Source: Sphingomonas colocasiae
GTDB taxonomy: Bacteria; Pseudomonadota; Alphaproteobacteria; Sphingomonadales; Sphingomonadaceae
NCBI RefSeq assembly: GCF_019880585.1
Contig: NZ_JAINVV010000004.1
Coordinates: 744,001-808,000 of the forward strand
Reading direction: 5' to 3'
DNA length: 64,000 nt
The notes under the pieces are model-generated. The model made no database searches and was not told where the DNA came from. It saw nothing but the letters and a program-made list of their open reading frames with translations. Position 1 is the first letter of the stretch. Every line of letters begins with the position of its first letter. Position numbers and translations under genes: made by a program. Positions 33,970-41,707 of this stretch are shown here, in pieces.

Positions 33970-35148
33970 ATGAATCTCGACCTCACCCCGGACGATCTGG
34001 CGTTTCGCGAAGAGGTGCGTGCCTTTTTCGCCGACGGCATTCCGGAGGATTGGAAGACGACGGTGCGTGCGGGCTTGCGCCTGCCGCCCGAAACGCTTGT
34101 GGCCTATCAGCGCCGGCTCGCCGCACGCGGCTGGGGCGCGCCGACCTGGCCGGTGGAACATGGCGGCACCGGCTGGTCGCCGACCCGGCTGCACATCTTC
34201 TGGTCGGAGGCGTCGGCTGCCGATGCGCCCGCGCAATATCATCAGGGCCTGGAACTGATCGGCCCGATCATCTTCACGTACGGCAGCAAGGCGCAGAAGG
34301 ATTTCTACCTGCCGAGGATCATCCACGCGGACGACTGGTGGTGCCAGGGTTATTCCGAACCGGGCGCCGGTTCCGATCTTGCCGCGATCCGCACCCGCGC
34401 CGACCGCGACGGCGATCATTATGTGGTCAACGGCCAGAAGATGTGGACCAGCTATGCCCATGTGGCGGACCGCATGTTCGCGCTGGTCCGCACTTCGGCC
34501 GAAGCCAGGCGCCAGCAGGGAATCTCGCTGATCCTGGTGGATATGGATACACTTGGGCTGCGTGTCCGTCCGATCCATACGCTCGACGAGAAATATCACA
34601 CCAACGAGGTGTTTCTCGACGATGTCCGCGTGCCGCTGGCCAATCTGGTCGGCGAAGAGGGTCAGGGCTGGGGCTATGGCAAGGTGCTGCTCGATCGCGA
34701 GCGCATGGTTGCGGCCGCCACCGCGATGTTTCTGCCGCAAACGCTTCGCGCGGTGCGCGATGCGGCCCGCCGCCGCCGCATGGGCGGCGGAACGTTGCTG
34801 GATCAGAGCGGTTTCCGCGCGAAGCTCGCCCAGGTCGAGATCGAGGCGATGGCGCTGCAGGCGATGGTGATGCGGCTGATGGCCGATGCCGCCGCCGGAG
34901 CCGATTCCGGCCCGCGCGGATCCATGGTGAAGCTGCGCTGGTCGGAGCTCATCCAGCAGGCCACCGCGCTCTGGGTGGAGGCGCTTGGCCCCGCCGCGCA
35001 GCATTTCGGCGCGCTGGACGACGGCGATGCGCCGCCGGACATGCCGCTTGCGCTGCAGGGCGCACTCTATTCGCGCGTGACCACCATTTACGGCGGATCG
35101 AGCGAGATCCAGCGCAACATCATCGCGCGTCGCGCGCTCGGGCTGTGA
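33970..35148 (+). CDS. Acyl-CoA dehydrogenase, alpha-type subunit
   Basis: A 392-residue FAD enzyme of the acyl-CoA dehydrogenase fold, with QGYSEPGAGSDLAAIRT in the middle domain. It ends TTIYGGSSEIQRNIIARRALG. The YEG catalytic Glu of medium-chain enzymes is Gly here, as in the FadE/ChsE type subunits that work in heteromers and use a Glu elsewhere. Followed after 11 nt by a second, truncated-type dehydrogenase, so an alpha2-beta2 complex is likely. The three genes to 37425 appear to be one operon. Confidence 0.92.
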   Translation: MNLDLTPDDLAFREEVRAFFADGIPEDWKTTVRAGLRLPPETLVAYQRRLAARGWGAPTWPVEHGGTGWSPTRLHIFWSEASAADAPAQYHQGLELIGPIIFTYGSKAQKDFYLPRIIHADDWWCQGYSEPGAGSDLAAIRTRADRDGDHYVVNGQKMWTSYAHVADRMFALVRTSAEARRQQGISLILVDMDTLGLRVRPIHTLDEKYHTNEVFLDDVRVPLANLVGEEGQGWGYGKVLLDRERMVAAATAMFLPQTLRAVRDAARRRRMGGGTLLDQSGFRAKLAQVEIEAMALQAMVMRLMADAAAGADSGPRGSMVKLRWSELIQQATALWVEALGPAAQHFGALDDGDAPPDMPLALQGALYSRVTTIYGGSSEIQRNIIARRALGL

Positions 35149-35159
35149 GGTAGGACGGG

Positions 35160-36275
35160 ATGGATTTCGCATATAGCGAAGAGCAGCTGATGCTGCGCGA
35201 CAGCGTCGATCGTTTCGGCGAGGATCGCTGGGCGGGCGCGGATCGACTGGCAAGACTTGCCGAGGGGCCCGAAGGATCGCGCCGGCGCTGGGCGGCCATG
35301 GCCGAACTGGGCTGGCTGATGCTGCCGATCGCCGAAGCCGAAGGCGGCCTTGGCGGCGGTCCGGTGGATGTGATGGCGGTGATGGAGGGGTTCGGCCGAC
35401 ACCTGATGACCGAACCTTATGTCAGCAATTGCGTGCTTGCCGCCGGCCTGATGCATGGCGGCGGAGAACTCGCGAGCGACCTGCTCGCGCGGATCGGCGC
35501 CGGTGAAGTACGCGTCGCCGCGGGGCTGACCGAAAATGACGGTTATGCGATCGAACAGGTTTCGGTCGCGGCGATCGATGGCCCCGGTGGCGTGCATCTG
35601 AGCGGCATGAAGACGCATGTCGAGGATGGGGCGGATGCCGACTGGTATGTCGTGTCCGCGCGCACCGCTGGCGCCATGGCGGAACGTGACGGCATCAGCC
35701 TGTTTCTCGTGCCCCGCGACGCCGCCGGGTTGACGGTTCGGCGTTTCCGCGCGGTCGATGGTCACAGGCATTGCACGCTCATGCTCGATCGCGTTCCGGC
35801 CACGCCGCTGGGGGAGCGCGACCGTGCGGCCGATCGCATCGATGCCGCGGTGGACCGCGCGATCGTGGCGCATCTTGCGGAGGCCGTCGGCTCGATGGAA
35901 AGCGCAACCGCCGCCACGCTCGACTATGTACGGACCCGTCAGCAGTTCGGCGTGCCGATCGGCACCTTCCAGGTGATCCAGCACAAGCTGGTCGATATGA
36001 GCGTGGCTTGCGAGGAAGCGCGCGCGCTTGCCATCGTGGCGACGCGCGGCATGACGCAGCCCGGCGCTGGTCGCGCGCTGATCGCGGCGGCGAAGGCACG
36101 GATCTCGCAATGCGGCATCGCGGTGGCGCAACAGGCGGTGCAGCTTCATGGCGGTGTCGGCACCAGCGAAGAACTGGTGGTGAGCCACCATCTGCGGCGC
36201 CAGATGATGCTCGACCTCGCTCATGGCGACCGCGATTTCCAGCGCGCGCGCTTCATCCTGCTTTCGGCCGGGTGA
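35160..36275 (+). CDS. Acyl-CoA dehydrogenase, beta-type subunit lacking the C-terminal catalytic motif
   Basis: A 371-residue acyl-CoA dehydrogenase relative. It keeps the fold and the RTRQQFGVPIGTFQVIQHKLVDM helix, identifiable by its QFG.PIG.FQ core, but lacks the YEGT.QIQ catalytic loop. It ends HGGVGTSEELVVSHHLRR instead. Such subunits pair with a preceding FadE in steroid and other branched acyl-CoA side-chain pathways (family knowledge). GGTAGGA precedes the ATG. It starts 11 nt after the alpha gene. Confidence 0.9.
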   Translation: MDFAYSEEQLMLRDSVDRFGEDRWAGADRLARLAEGPEGSRRRWAAMAELGWLMLPIAEAEGGLGGGPVDVMAVMEGFGRHLMTEPYVSNCVLAAGLMHGGGELASDLLARIGAGEVRVAAGLTENDGYAIEQVSVAAIDGPGGVHLSGMKTHVEDGADADWYVVSARTAGAMAERDGISLFLVPRDAAGLTVRRFRAVDGHRHCTLMLDRVPATPLGERDRAADRIDAAVDRAIVAHLAEAVGSMESATAATLDYVRTRQQFGVPIGTFQVIQHKLVDMSVACEEARALAIVATRGMTQPGAGRALIAAAKARISQCGIAVAQQAVQLHGGVGTSEELVVSHHLRRQMMLDLAHGDRDFQRARFILLSAG

Positions 36276-36276
36276 C

Positions 36277-37425
36277 ATGGCGATCGATACCGAAACCTTC
36301 GCGCTTCTGCTCGACGCCGTTCGCCGCTTCGTCGCACAGCGACTGATCCCGAACGAGGTGCTGGTCGCGGAAACCAATCGCATTCCCGAGGGACTTGTCC
36401 AGGAAATGCGCGAGCTTGGCCTGTTCGGCCTCTCGATCGCACCGGAACATGGCGGTCTCGGCCTCTCGATGGAGGAGGAGGTGCGCGTCGTGTTCGAACT
36501 CGGCCGTGCGTCTCCGGCCTTTCGTTCGATGGCGGGCACCAATATCGGCATCGGATCGCAGGCGATCGTGATTGCCGGCAGCGCGGCGCAGCGCGCCCGC
36601 TATCTGCCGCAGCTCGCATCGGGCGAGATCATCGGCAGCTTCGCGCTGACCGAGCCCGATGCAGGGTCCGACGCGATGTCGATCCGGACCAGCGCGCGTC
36701 GCGACGGGGAGCATTACATACTGAACGGCACCAAGCGTTACATCACGAATGCGCCGGTCGCGGGCCTGTTCACGGTGATGGCGCGAACGGGCGATGCGAT
36801 CGGCGCCGACGCCATTTCATGTTTTCTGGTCGAGGCGGGCGCACCGGGCCTGGCGATCGGCAAGCCCGACAGGAAGATGGGGCAGGCCGGGGCGCTTACC
36901 TGCGACGTGATGTTCGACGAATGCCGCGTGCCTGCGACGGCGCTGCTCGGCGGTGTGGAGGGCAATGGCTTCCGGACCGCGATGAAGGTGCTCGACAAGG
37001 GGCGTCTGCATATCGCCGCGCTTTGCACCGGCATGGCGGAACGGTTGATCGCGGAAGCGGTGGGTTTCGCGCGTTCGCGAATCCAGTTCGGCCAGCCGAT
37101 CTCCGAATTCCAGCTTGTCCAGGCGATGATCGCCGACAGTCAGGCCGATACGCTGGCGGCGCGCGCGCTGGTGCTAGACGCGGCGCGGAAGCGCGACGCA
37201 GGCGACCGGATCACGCTGGAGGCGGCGTGCGCCAAGATGTTCGCATCCGAAATGCTGGGCCGCGTTGCGGATCGGGCCGTGCAGATTCATGGCGGCGCGG
37301 GTTATGTCAGCGAATATCCCGTGGAACGCTTCTACCGCGACGCGCGCCTGTTCCGGATCTTCGAGGGCACCACGCAGATCCAGCAATTGGTGATCGCGCG
37401 CGAGACCTATCGCCTGTTCGATTGA
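36277..37425 (+). CDS. Acyl-CoA dehydrogenase
   Basis: A 382-residue acyl-CoA dehydrogenase with full motifs: the middle-domain stretch FALTEPDAGSD, KRYITNA, the flavin-contacting QFGQPISEFQL, and a C-terminal RIFEGTTQIQQL with the catalytic Glu intact. This one should work as a classical homotetramer. The ATG follows the preceding stop by 1 nt, so it is in the same operon. It converges on the MFS gene, with 19 nt overlap of the 3' ends. Confidence 0.93.
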   Translation: MAIDTETFALLLDAVRRFVAQRLIPNEVLVAETNRIPEGLVQEMRELGLFGLSIAPEHGGLGLSMEEEVRVVFELGRASPAFRSMAGTNIGIGSQAIVIAGSAAQRARYLPQLASGEIIGSFALTEPDAGSDAMSIRTSARRDGEHYILNGTKRYITNAPVAGLFTVMARTGDAIGADAISCFLVEAGAPGLAIGKPDRKMGQAGALTCDVMFDECRVPATALLGGVEGNGFRTAMKVLDKGRLHIAALCTGMAERLIAEAVGFARSRIQFGQPISEFQLVQAMIADSQADTLAARALVLDAARKRDAGDRITLEAACAKMFASEMLGRVADRAVQIHGGAGYVSEYPVERFYRDARLFRIFEGTTQIQQLVIARETYRLFD

Positions 37426-38756
37426 TCGGCCTGCTCATCGGCCGCGATCCTGCGGCCGCCGAGCCAGAACAGCAGCGATCCCAGCGCCAGCGGCAGCGCG
37501 ACCAGCGCCATGGCCGCGCGCAGACCCTGTTCGCTGCCGAGCGAAGGGGCGAGCAGATCGCTGGCGACGCCGACGAACAGGGGGCCGAGCGCCAGGCCGA
37601 TCGCATTGGTGATGAACAGCTGGATCGCGGATGCCATCGCGCGGATCGACGGTTTTGCAAGCGTCTGCACTGCCGCGAATACCGATCCGTAGTTGAGCGC
37701 GTGGACGAAGATGGCAAGGCCGAGCAGCACGAAGGACAGGTCGATCGTCCCCGCCATGGCAGCGCCGGCGAACAGCGGCGCCGCGAGCACGAGCGTGATC
37801 GAGGGCACGCGCGTATAGCCGGCGATGCCACCGCGCGCTGCCCGATCGGCGAGGTGCCCGCCGGCGAGCGTGCCCAGCATGCCGATCACCCCGACCATCA
37901 GGCCAAGAGCGAGGCCGAGCATCACGCTGGGCGCCACGCCCCAGGATACCGCGAGCGCATCGAGCCCGGCGCTATGGGTCCGCATGTAAAGCGAGCCGAA
38001 AAATGCCGCCTGCCCGTAATAACCGAAGGCGCCCATCGCCGTTCCGAACGAGATCAGCCAGAAGCTCGGCAGGCGGCGCAGCGTCGCGATGACCTCGCCG
38101 AGCGGCAGTTGCGGCGATGCCGCCGACGACGCGCCGGCGGCACGTCGGCGCGGCTCGTCGAGCGCGAACCAGACCAGCCCGGCAAGCAGCATGCCGGGAA
38201 GACCGGCCACCAGGAATGCCGCGCGCCAGCCCAGGCTGGCGAGCAGCACGCCGCCCAGTACCAGCCCGGCAAGCGACCCGACCGGAACGCCGAGCGAATA
38301 GAGCGACAAGGCCCAGCCGCGCCGTTCGCGCGGTACATAATCGGTGATCAGGCTGTGCGCGGCCGGCGTGCAGCCCGCCTCGCCGATCCCAACGCCGATC
38401 CGTGCGAGCAGCAATTCGGTGAAGTTCCGCGCGACGCCGCACAGGGCTGTGAATCCGCTCCAGACCAGCAGGGATACGGCGATCAGGCCGACGCGGTTCC
38501 CGCGATCCGCGAGCCGCGCCAGCGGAATGCCGAGCAATGTGTAGAACAGCGCGAAGGCCAGCCCGCTGATCATGCCGATCTGCCAATCCGCGAGCCCGAG
38601 ATCGGCCTTCATCGGCTCGACCAGGATCGTCACGATCTGGCGGTCCAGCAGGTTGAAGGCGTAAACGGTCATCAGCAGCGCGAGCGCGCCATAGGGCAGG
38701 GGCCGGCCGGCGGCGGGTGTTTCGGATGGTGCGGGCGGGCGGGGGGCGTCTGTCAT
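37407..38756 (-). CDS. MFS transporter (spinster-like)
   Basis: A 449-residue transporter with 12 membrane helices. The early motif YAFNLLDRQIVTILVEPMK, core NLLDRQ, and RLADRGNR in loop 2-3, with GEAGCTPAAHSLI in helix 4, are typical of spinster-like MFS genes of sphingomonads. GGAAGGA precedes the ATG. It is divergent from the IclR regulator; the shared region contains a perfect 20-bp palindrome. Likely the inner-membrane carrier for the acid degraded by the dehydrogenase cluster (inference). Confidence 0.9.
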   Translation of the reverse strand: MTDAPRPPAPSETPAAGRPLPYGALALLMTVYAFNLLDRQIVTILVEPMKADLGLADWQIGMISGLAFALFYTLLGIPLARLADRGNRVGLIAVSLLVWSGFTALCGVARNFTELLLARIGVGIGEAGCTPAAHSLITDYVPRERRGWALSLYSLGVPVGSLAGLVLGGVLLASLGWRAAFLVAGLPGMLLAGLVWFALDEPRRRAAGASSAASPQLPLGEVIATLRRLPSFWLISFGTAMGAFGYYGQAAFFGSLYMRTHSAGLDALAVSWGVAPSVMLGLALGLMVGVIGMLGTLAGGHLADRAARGGIAGYTRVPSITLVLAAPLFAGAAMAGTIDLSFVLLGLAIFVHALNYGSVFAAVQTLAKPSIRAMASAIQLFITNAIGLALGPLFVGVASDLLAPSLGSEQGLRAAMALVALPLALGSLLFWLGGRRIAADEQADQSNRR

Positions 38757-39090
38757 GGAATCCTTCCGGTGCCGGCCTTCGGACAGGCGCGATGCATCGG
38801 CGATCCTAGGCGGTGATCGGCGCTGTGCGCCGGCGGCGGCGGCGGGCGCCGTCTTTATCCCCTATATGATGAACCGATGCCCGGCGGCCTGCCGCGAACG
38901 CGCGGCCGGCGCCCCGCCAGGGCAATGCCGGGGGACGATGGTGCCGATATCACATATGTGATATCCCCGGCGAAACCGTGATGGCGGCTGCCCGGCGGCG
39001 TCTCGCGCGGCATTTTCCGCGTATCGAGACCGCCACCAACGCGGCAGACGGACCGTAATGACGTCCAGTGCGCCATGAAGGATGGAGAGG
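38757..39090. other. Intergenic region between MFS and iclR
   Basis: About 330 nt without a supported gene. It holds a 20-bp palindrome at 38946-38965 and the 13-bp sequence CGCGGCATTTTCC at 39006-39018, which recurs at 44087-44099. No other conserved element was recognised. Confidence 0.6.
38946..38965. promoter_or_regulatory. Perfect 20-bp palindrome, likely IclR operator
   Basis: GATATCACATATGTGATATC is fully self-complementary. It sits between the divergent MFS and IclR genes, 125 nt upstream of the regulator. An AT-rich palindrome in GC-rich DNA at this position is a strong candidate binding site for the adjacent IclR protein. Confidence 0.65.
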
Positions 39091-39912
39091 ATGAAGAGAA
39101 AGCCAGTCAAGTCGGCATCGCGCACCTTCGAAGTGCTCGAACTGTTTCGCGATCGACGCCAGCCGCTCCGGCTCAACGAGATCTATTCCGCGCTCGGCTA
39201 TCCGCAATCGAGCACCACCAACCTGCTCAAGAGCATGGTGATCGAGGGATACCTCAATTACAATCGCGCCACGCGCACCTATCTGCCGACGCTTCAGGTC
39301 GCGTCGCTGGGAAGCTGGCTTTACGGCCATATCGCGTCGGGCAGCGGCTATACCTGGTTGATCGACGAGCTGTTCCGTCTGACCGACGAGACCGTGGTGC
39401 TCGTCACCCAGAACGATCTGTTCATCCAGTATATGATGATGCGCGTGCCCGATCATCCCCACAAGCGCCCGCCCAATCCCGGCGAGATGCGACTGATGCT
39501 CGACGCGACGTCGGGCATGGCGTTGATGAGCCAGATGCGCGACCGCGAGATCGACAAGATCTATCGCTATTCCAACTATTATGAACTCAATCCCGATCGC
39601 CGGATCACGCTGGAGGATGTGATGCGGCGCATCCGCTGGATCCGCCATACCGGCTATTGCTACTGGCCCGAGCATCCCGTTCCCGGCATCGCTTCGATCG
39701 CCATGTCGTTGGGGGAGAGCATCCACGGCATCCCGCTGGTCCTGGGCATCGGCGGCACGACGGAAAGACTGTCGAAGCGGCGCGCCGAACTGGTCGATCT
39801 GATGCGCGGCAAGATTGCGGAGTTCCGCCACCGTTTCATGCATGACGACGGATTGCCCGATCCGCAGGTGCCGTTCGACGAAACCGATTATTTTCTCGCC
39901 GCGGCGGAGTGA
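39091..39912 (+). CDS. IclR family regulator
   Basis: A 273-residue regulator. The N-terminal winged helix is LRLNEIYSALGYPQSSTTNLLKSM, with recognition helix SSTTNLLK. The C-terminal GAF-like effector domain starts near residue 80 and is less typical than in classical IclR proteins. IclR proteins in such clusters respond to pathway acids or CoA esters. AAGGA lies 8 nt before ATG 39091; an ATG at 39082 would add three residues. Likely controls the 32-48 kb catabolic genes through the palindrome upstream. Confidence 0.83.
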   Translation: MKRKPVKSASRTFEVLELFRDRRQPLRLNEIYSALGYPQSSTTNLLKSMVIEGYLNYNRATRTYLPTLQVASLGSWLYGHIASGSGYTWLIDELFRLTDETVVLVTQNDLFIQYMMMRVPDHPHKRPPNPGEMRLMLDATSGMALMSQMRDREIDKIYRYSNYYELNPDRRITLEDVMRRIRWIRHTGYCYWPEHPVPGIASIAMSLGESIHGIPLVLGIGGTTERLSKRRAELVDLMRGKIAEFRHRFMHDDGLPDPQVPFDETDYFLAAAE

Positions 39913-40017
39913 GCGCATCGCCCTTGGGATAATCGCCGCCGATCCGCGATCCTCCGACGCGCTGTTGCGGTTTCGCTTATGATCGACCGTTCCCCGGACC
40001 ATAGCGAGACATGAGCG

Positions 40018-40884
40018 ATGCCGATCCAGATCGACCTGTTGGCGGCCGAACCCGCCGCATTGGGCGAAAGCCCCTTGTGGGATCATCGCAATGCGCGGCT
40101 ATGGTGGGTCGATGCGCTGGCCGGGCGATTGCGGTCGAGCGATGACGAGGGGCGCGATCCGGCCGAGTGGCGGTTCGATCGGCCGGTCGGCAGTATCGGG
40201 CTTTGCGATGATGGGCTGATCCTTGCCCAGGCCGACAATTTCTGCCGTTTCGATCCGGCAAGCGGCGCCACCCGTCTTGTCGCGCGGCCGGCCATGGAAC
40301 CGGCAACGCGCCTGAACGACGGCAAGGCCGATCGCGACGGGCGCTTTCTGGCCGCGTCCATGCGTGCCGGCGAGGATGGCGGGGTCGGCAGCCTGTTCCG
40401 GCTCGATGCCGATGGCGGTTGCGAACGCATCGAGCATGGCATGGCGATCGGCAATGCGCTGTGCTTCTCGCCCGCAGGCGATCTGATGTATTTTGCGGAC
40501 AGCATGGAGGGTCTGCTGCGGCGTTATCGCTATGATCGCGATACCGGCGCGATCGGCCCGTGCGAGGTGCTGGCGGATTGCCGCGAGCAGGGCTCCGGCC
40601 CGGACGGTGCGACGGTCGACAGCGAAGGACGGATATGGGTGGCGCTGGTTCTTGCTCAGGCGATCGCATGTTACGATGCGCAGGGGCGTCACCTGCGGAC
40701 GATCGCAATGCCGGTGCCTTATCCGTCATGCCCGGCTTTTGGCGGACCGGCACTGGATACGTTGTACGTGACGACGATCGCGAATTCCGGGCACAGGCTG
40801 GTGGCCGATCACCCTGATGCGGGCCGGATCGTCGCGGTCCGCGGGCTGGACGCCCTGGGCCTGGCCGAGGGCGTCTATCGCTGA
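40018..40884 (+). CDS. SMP-30/gluconolactonase family lactonase
   Basis: A 288-residue six-bladed propeller of the SMP-30/LRE family. Metal-site residues are present: Glu in LGESPLWD, Asn in TRLNDGKADRDGR, Asn in GNALCFSP and Asp in GPDGATVDSEG. The family hydrolyses lactones. There is no signal peptide. In this block it could open the lactone made by the Baeyer-Villiger-type monooxygenase at 46596-48236 (inference). It converges on the SDR gene with 3 nt between stops. Confidence 0.88.
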   Translation: MPIQIDLLAAEPAALGESPLWDHRNARLWWVDALAGRLRSSDDEGRDPAEWRFDRPVGSIGLCDDGLILAQADNFCRFDPASGATRLVARPAMEPATRLNDGKADRDGRFLAASMRAGEDGGVGSLFRLDADGGCERIEHGMAIGNALCFSPAGDLMYFADSMEGLLRRYRYDRDTGAIGPCEVLADCREQGSGPDGATVDSEGRIWVALVLAQAIACYDAQGRHLRTIAMPVPYPSCPAFGGPALDTLYVTTIANSGHRLVADHPDAGRIVAVRGLDALGLAEGVYR

Positions 40885-40887
40885 TCG

Positions 40888-41649
40888 TCAGCGGAGCGCG
40901 ATCGATATCCCGCCATCCACGAGCAGCGACTGGCCGGTCACGAAGCCCGAGCGTTTCGGATCGGCAAGGAACAGGACGGCTTCGGCGATATCCGCGGTTT
41001 CGCCAAGGCGGCCGAGCGGGGTGCTGGCGACGCGTGCTTCGAACGTCGCATCGTCCAGCATGGCGCGGACCCCTTCGGTGGCGACGGTGGAGGGTGCCAC
41101 CGCGTTGACGCGGATGTTGAACGGCGCCAGTTCGATCGCCGAAGATCTCGTCATGCCCTCCACCGCGGCCTTCACCCCGCAATAGACCATCGCGTTGGGC
41201 AGGCCGAGCTTGGCGGAAACCGACGCGATGTTCACGATCGCCCCGCCGCCGCGTGGCCGCATCGCCGCGACGGCGGCCTGCGTGCCCCAGACGATTGCGG
41301 CGATGCCGACGCCCAGCATGCGATCGACGGTTTCCTGATCGATCTCGGGAATCGGCGCGTAACGGGTCCACATGGCGTTGTTCACGACGACATCGAGACC
41401 GCCGAACGCCTCGGCGGCTTCGGCAAAGGCCGCGTGCAGCGCCGCACGATCCGAAACGTCGCAGCCCAGCGGCAATGCCCGTCCGCCTGCCTGTGCGATC
41501 TCTTCCGCCAGTTCGGCCGACCAATGGGCCTTGCGGTCAAGCAGCGCGACGGCTGCGCCGGCATCCGCAAGGCGCTTGGCGATGTCGCGGCCAAGGCCGC
41601 GCGATGCACCGGTGATGAGCGCGACGCGCCCGTGAAGCTCGTTGCTCAT
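40888..41649 (-). CDS. SDR family oxidoreductase
   Basis: A 253-residue classical short-chain dehydrogenase. NAD(P) loop TGASRGLG (13-20), NNAM (90-93, usual NNAG), catalytic Ser143, Tyr156 and Lys160. Basic residues after strand 2 (LDRK) and an Asp in LLD are compatible with NAD preference. AGGAG precedes the ATG. It lies 58 nt downstream of the TonB receptor on the same strand and could oxidise an alcohol to the ketone used by the monooxygenase (inference). Confidence 0.9.
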   Translation of the reverse strand: MSNELHGRVALITGASRGLGRDIAKRLADAGAAVALLDRKAHWSAELAEEIAQAGGRALPLGCDVSDRAALHAAFAEAAEAFGGLDVVVNNAMWTRYAPIPEIDQETVDRMLGVGIAAIVWGTQAAVAAMRPRGGGAIVNIASVSAKLGLPNAMVYCGVKAAVEGMTRSSAIELAPFNIRVNAVAPSTVATEGVRAMLDDATFEARVASTPLGRLGETADIAEAVLFLADPKRSGFVTGQSLLVDGGISIALR

Positions 41650-41707
41650 GGATGCTCCTGTCCGGATTGCCGGGCTCGCCGCGTGCGAGCCCGGTTTGCG
41701 ATGGGGT

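Noticed and set aside
33268-35253. A 661-codon minus-strand frame across the acyl-CoA synthetase and dehydrogenase genes
   Set aside because: Shadow of the real genes; composition is His/Arg/Gln-rich and no family motif is present.
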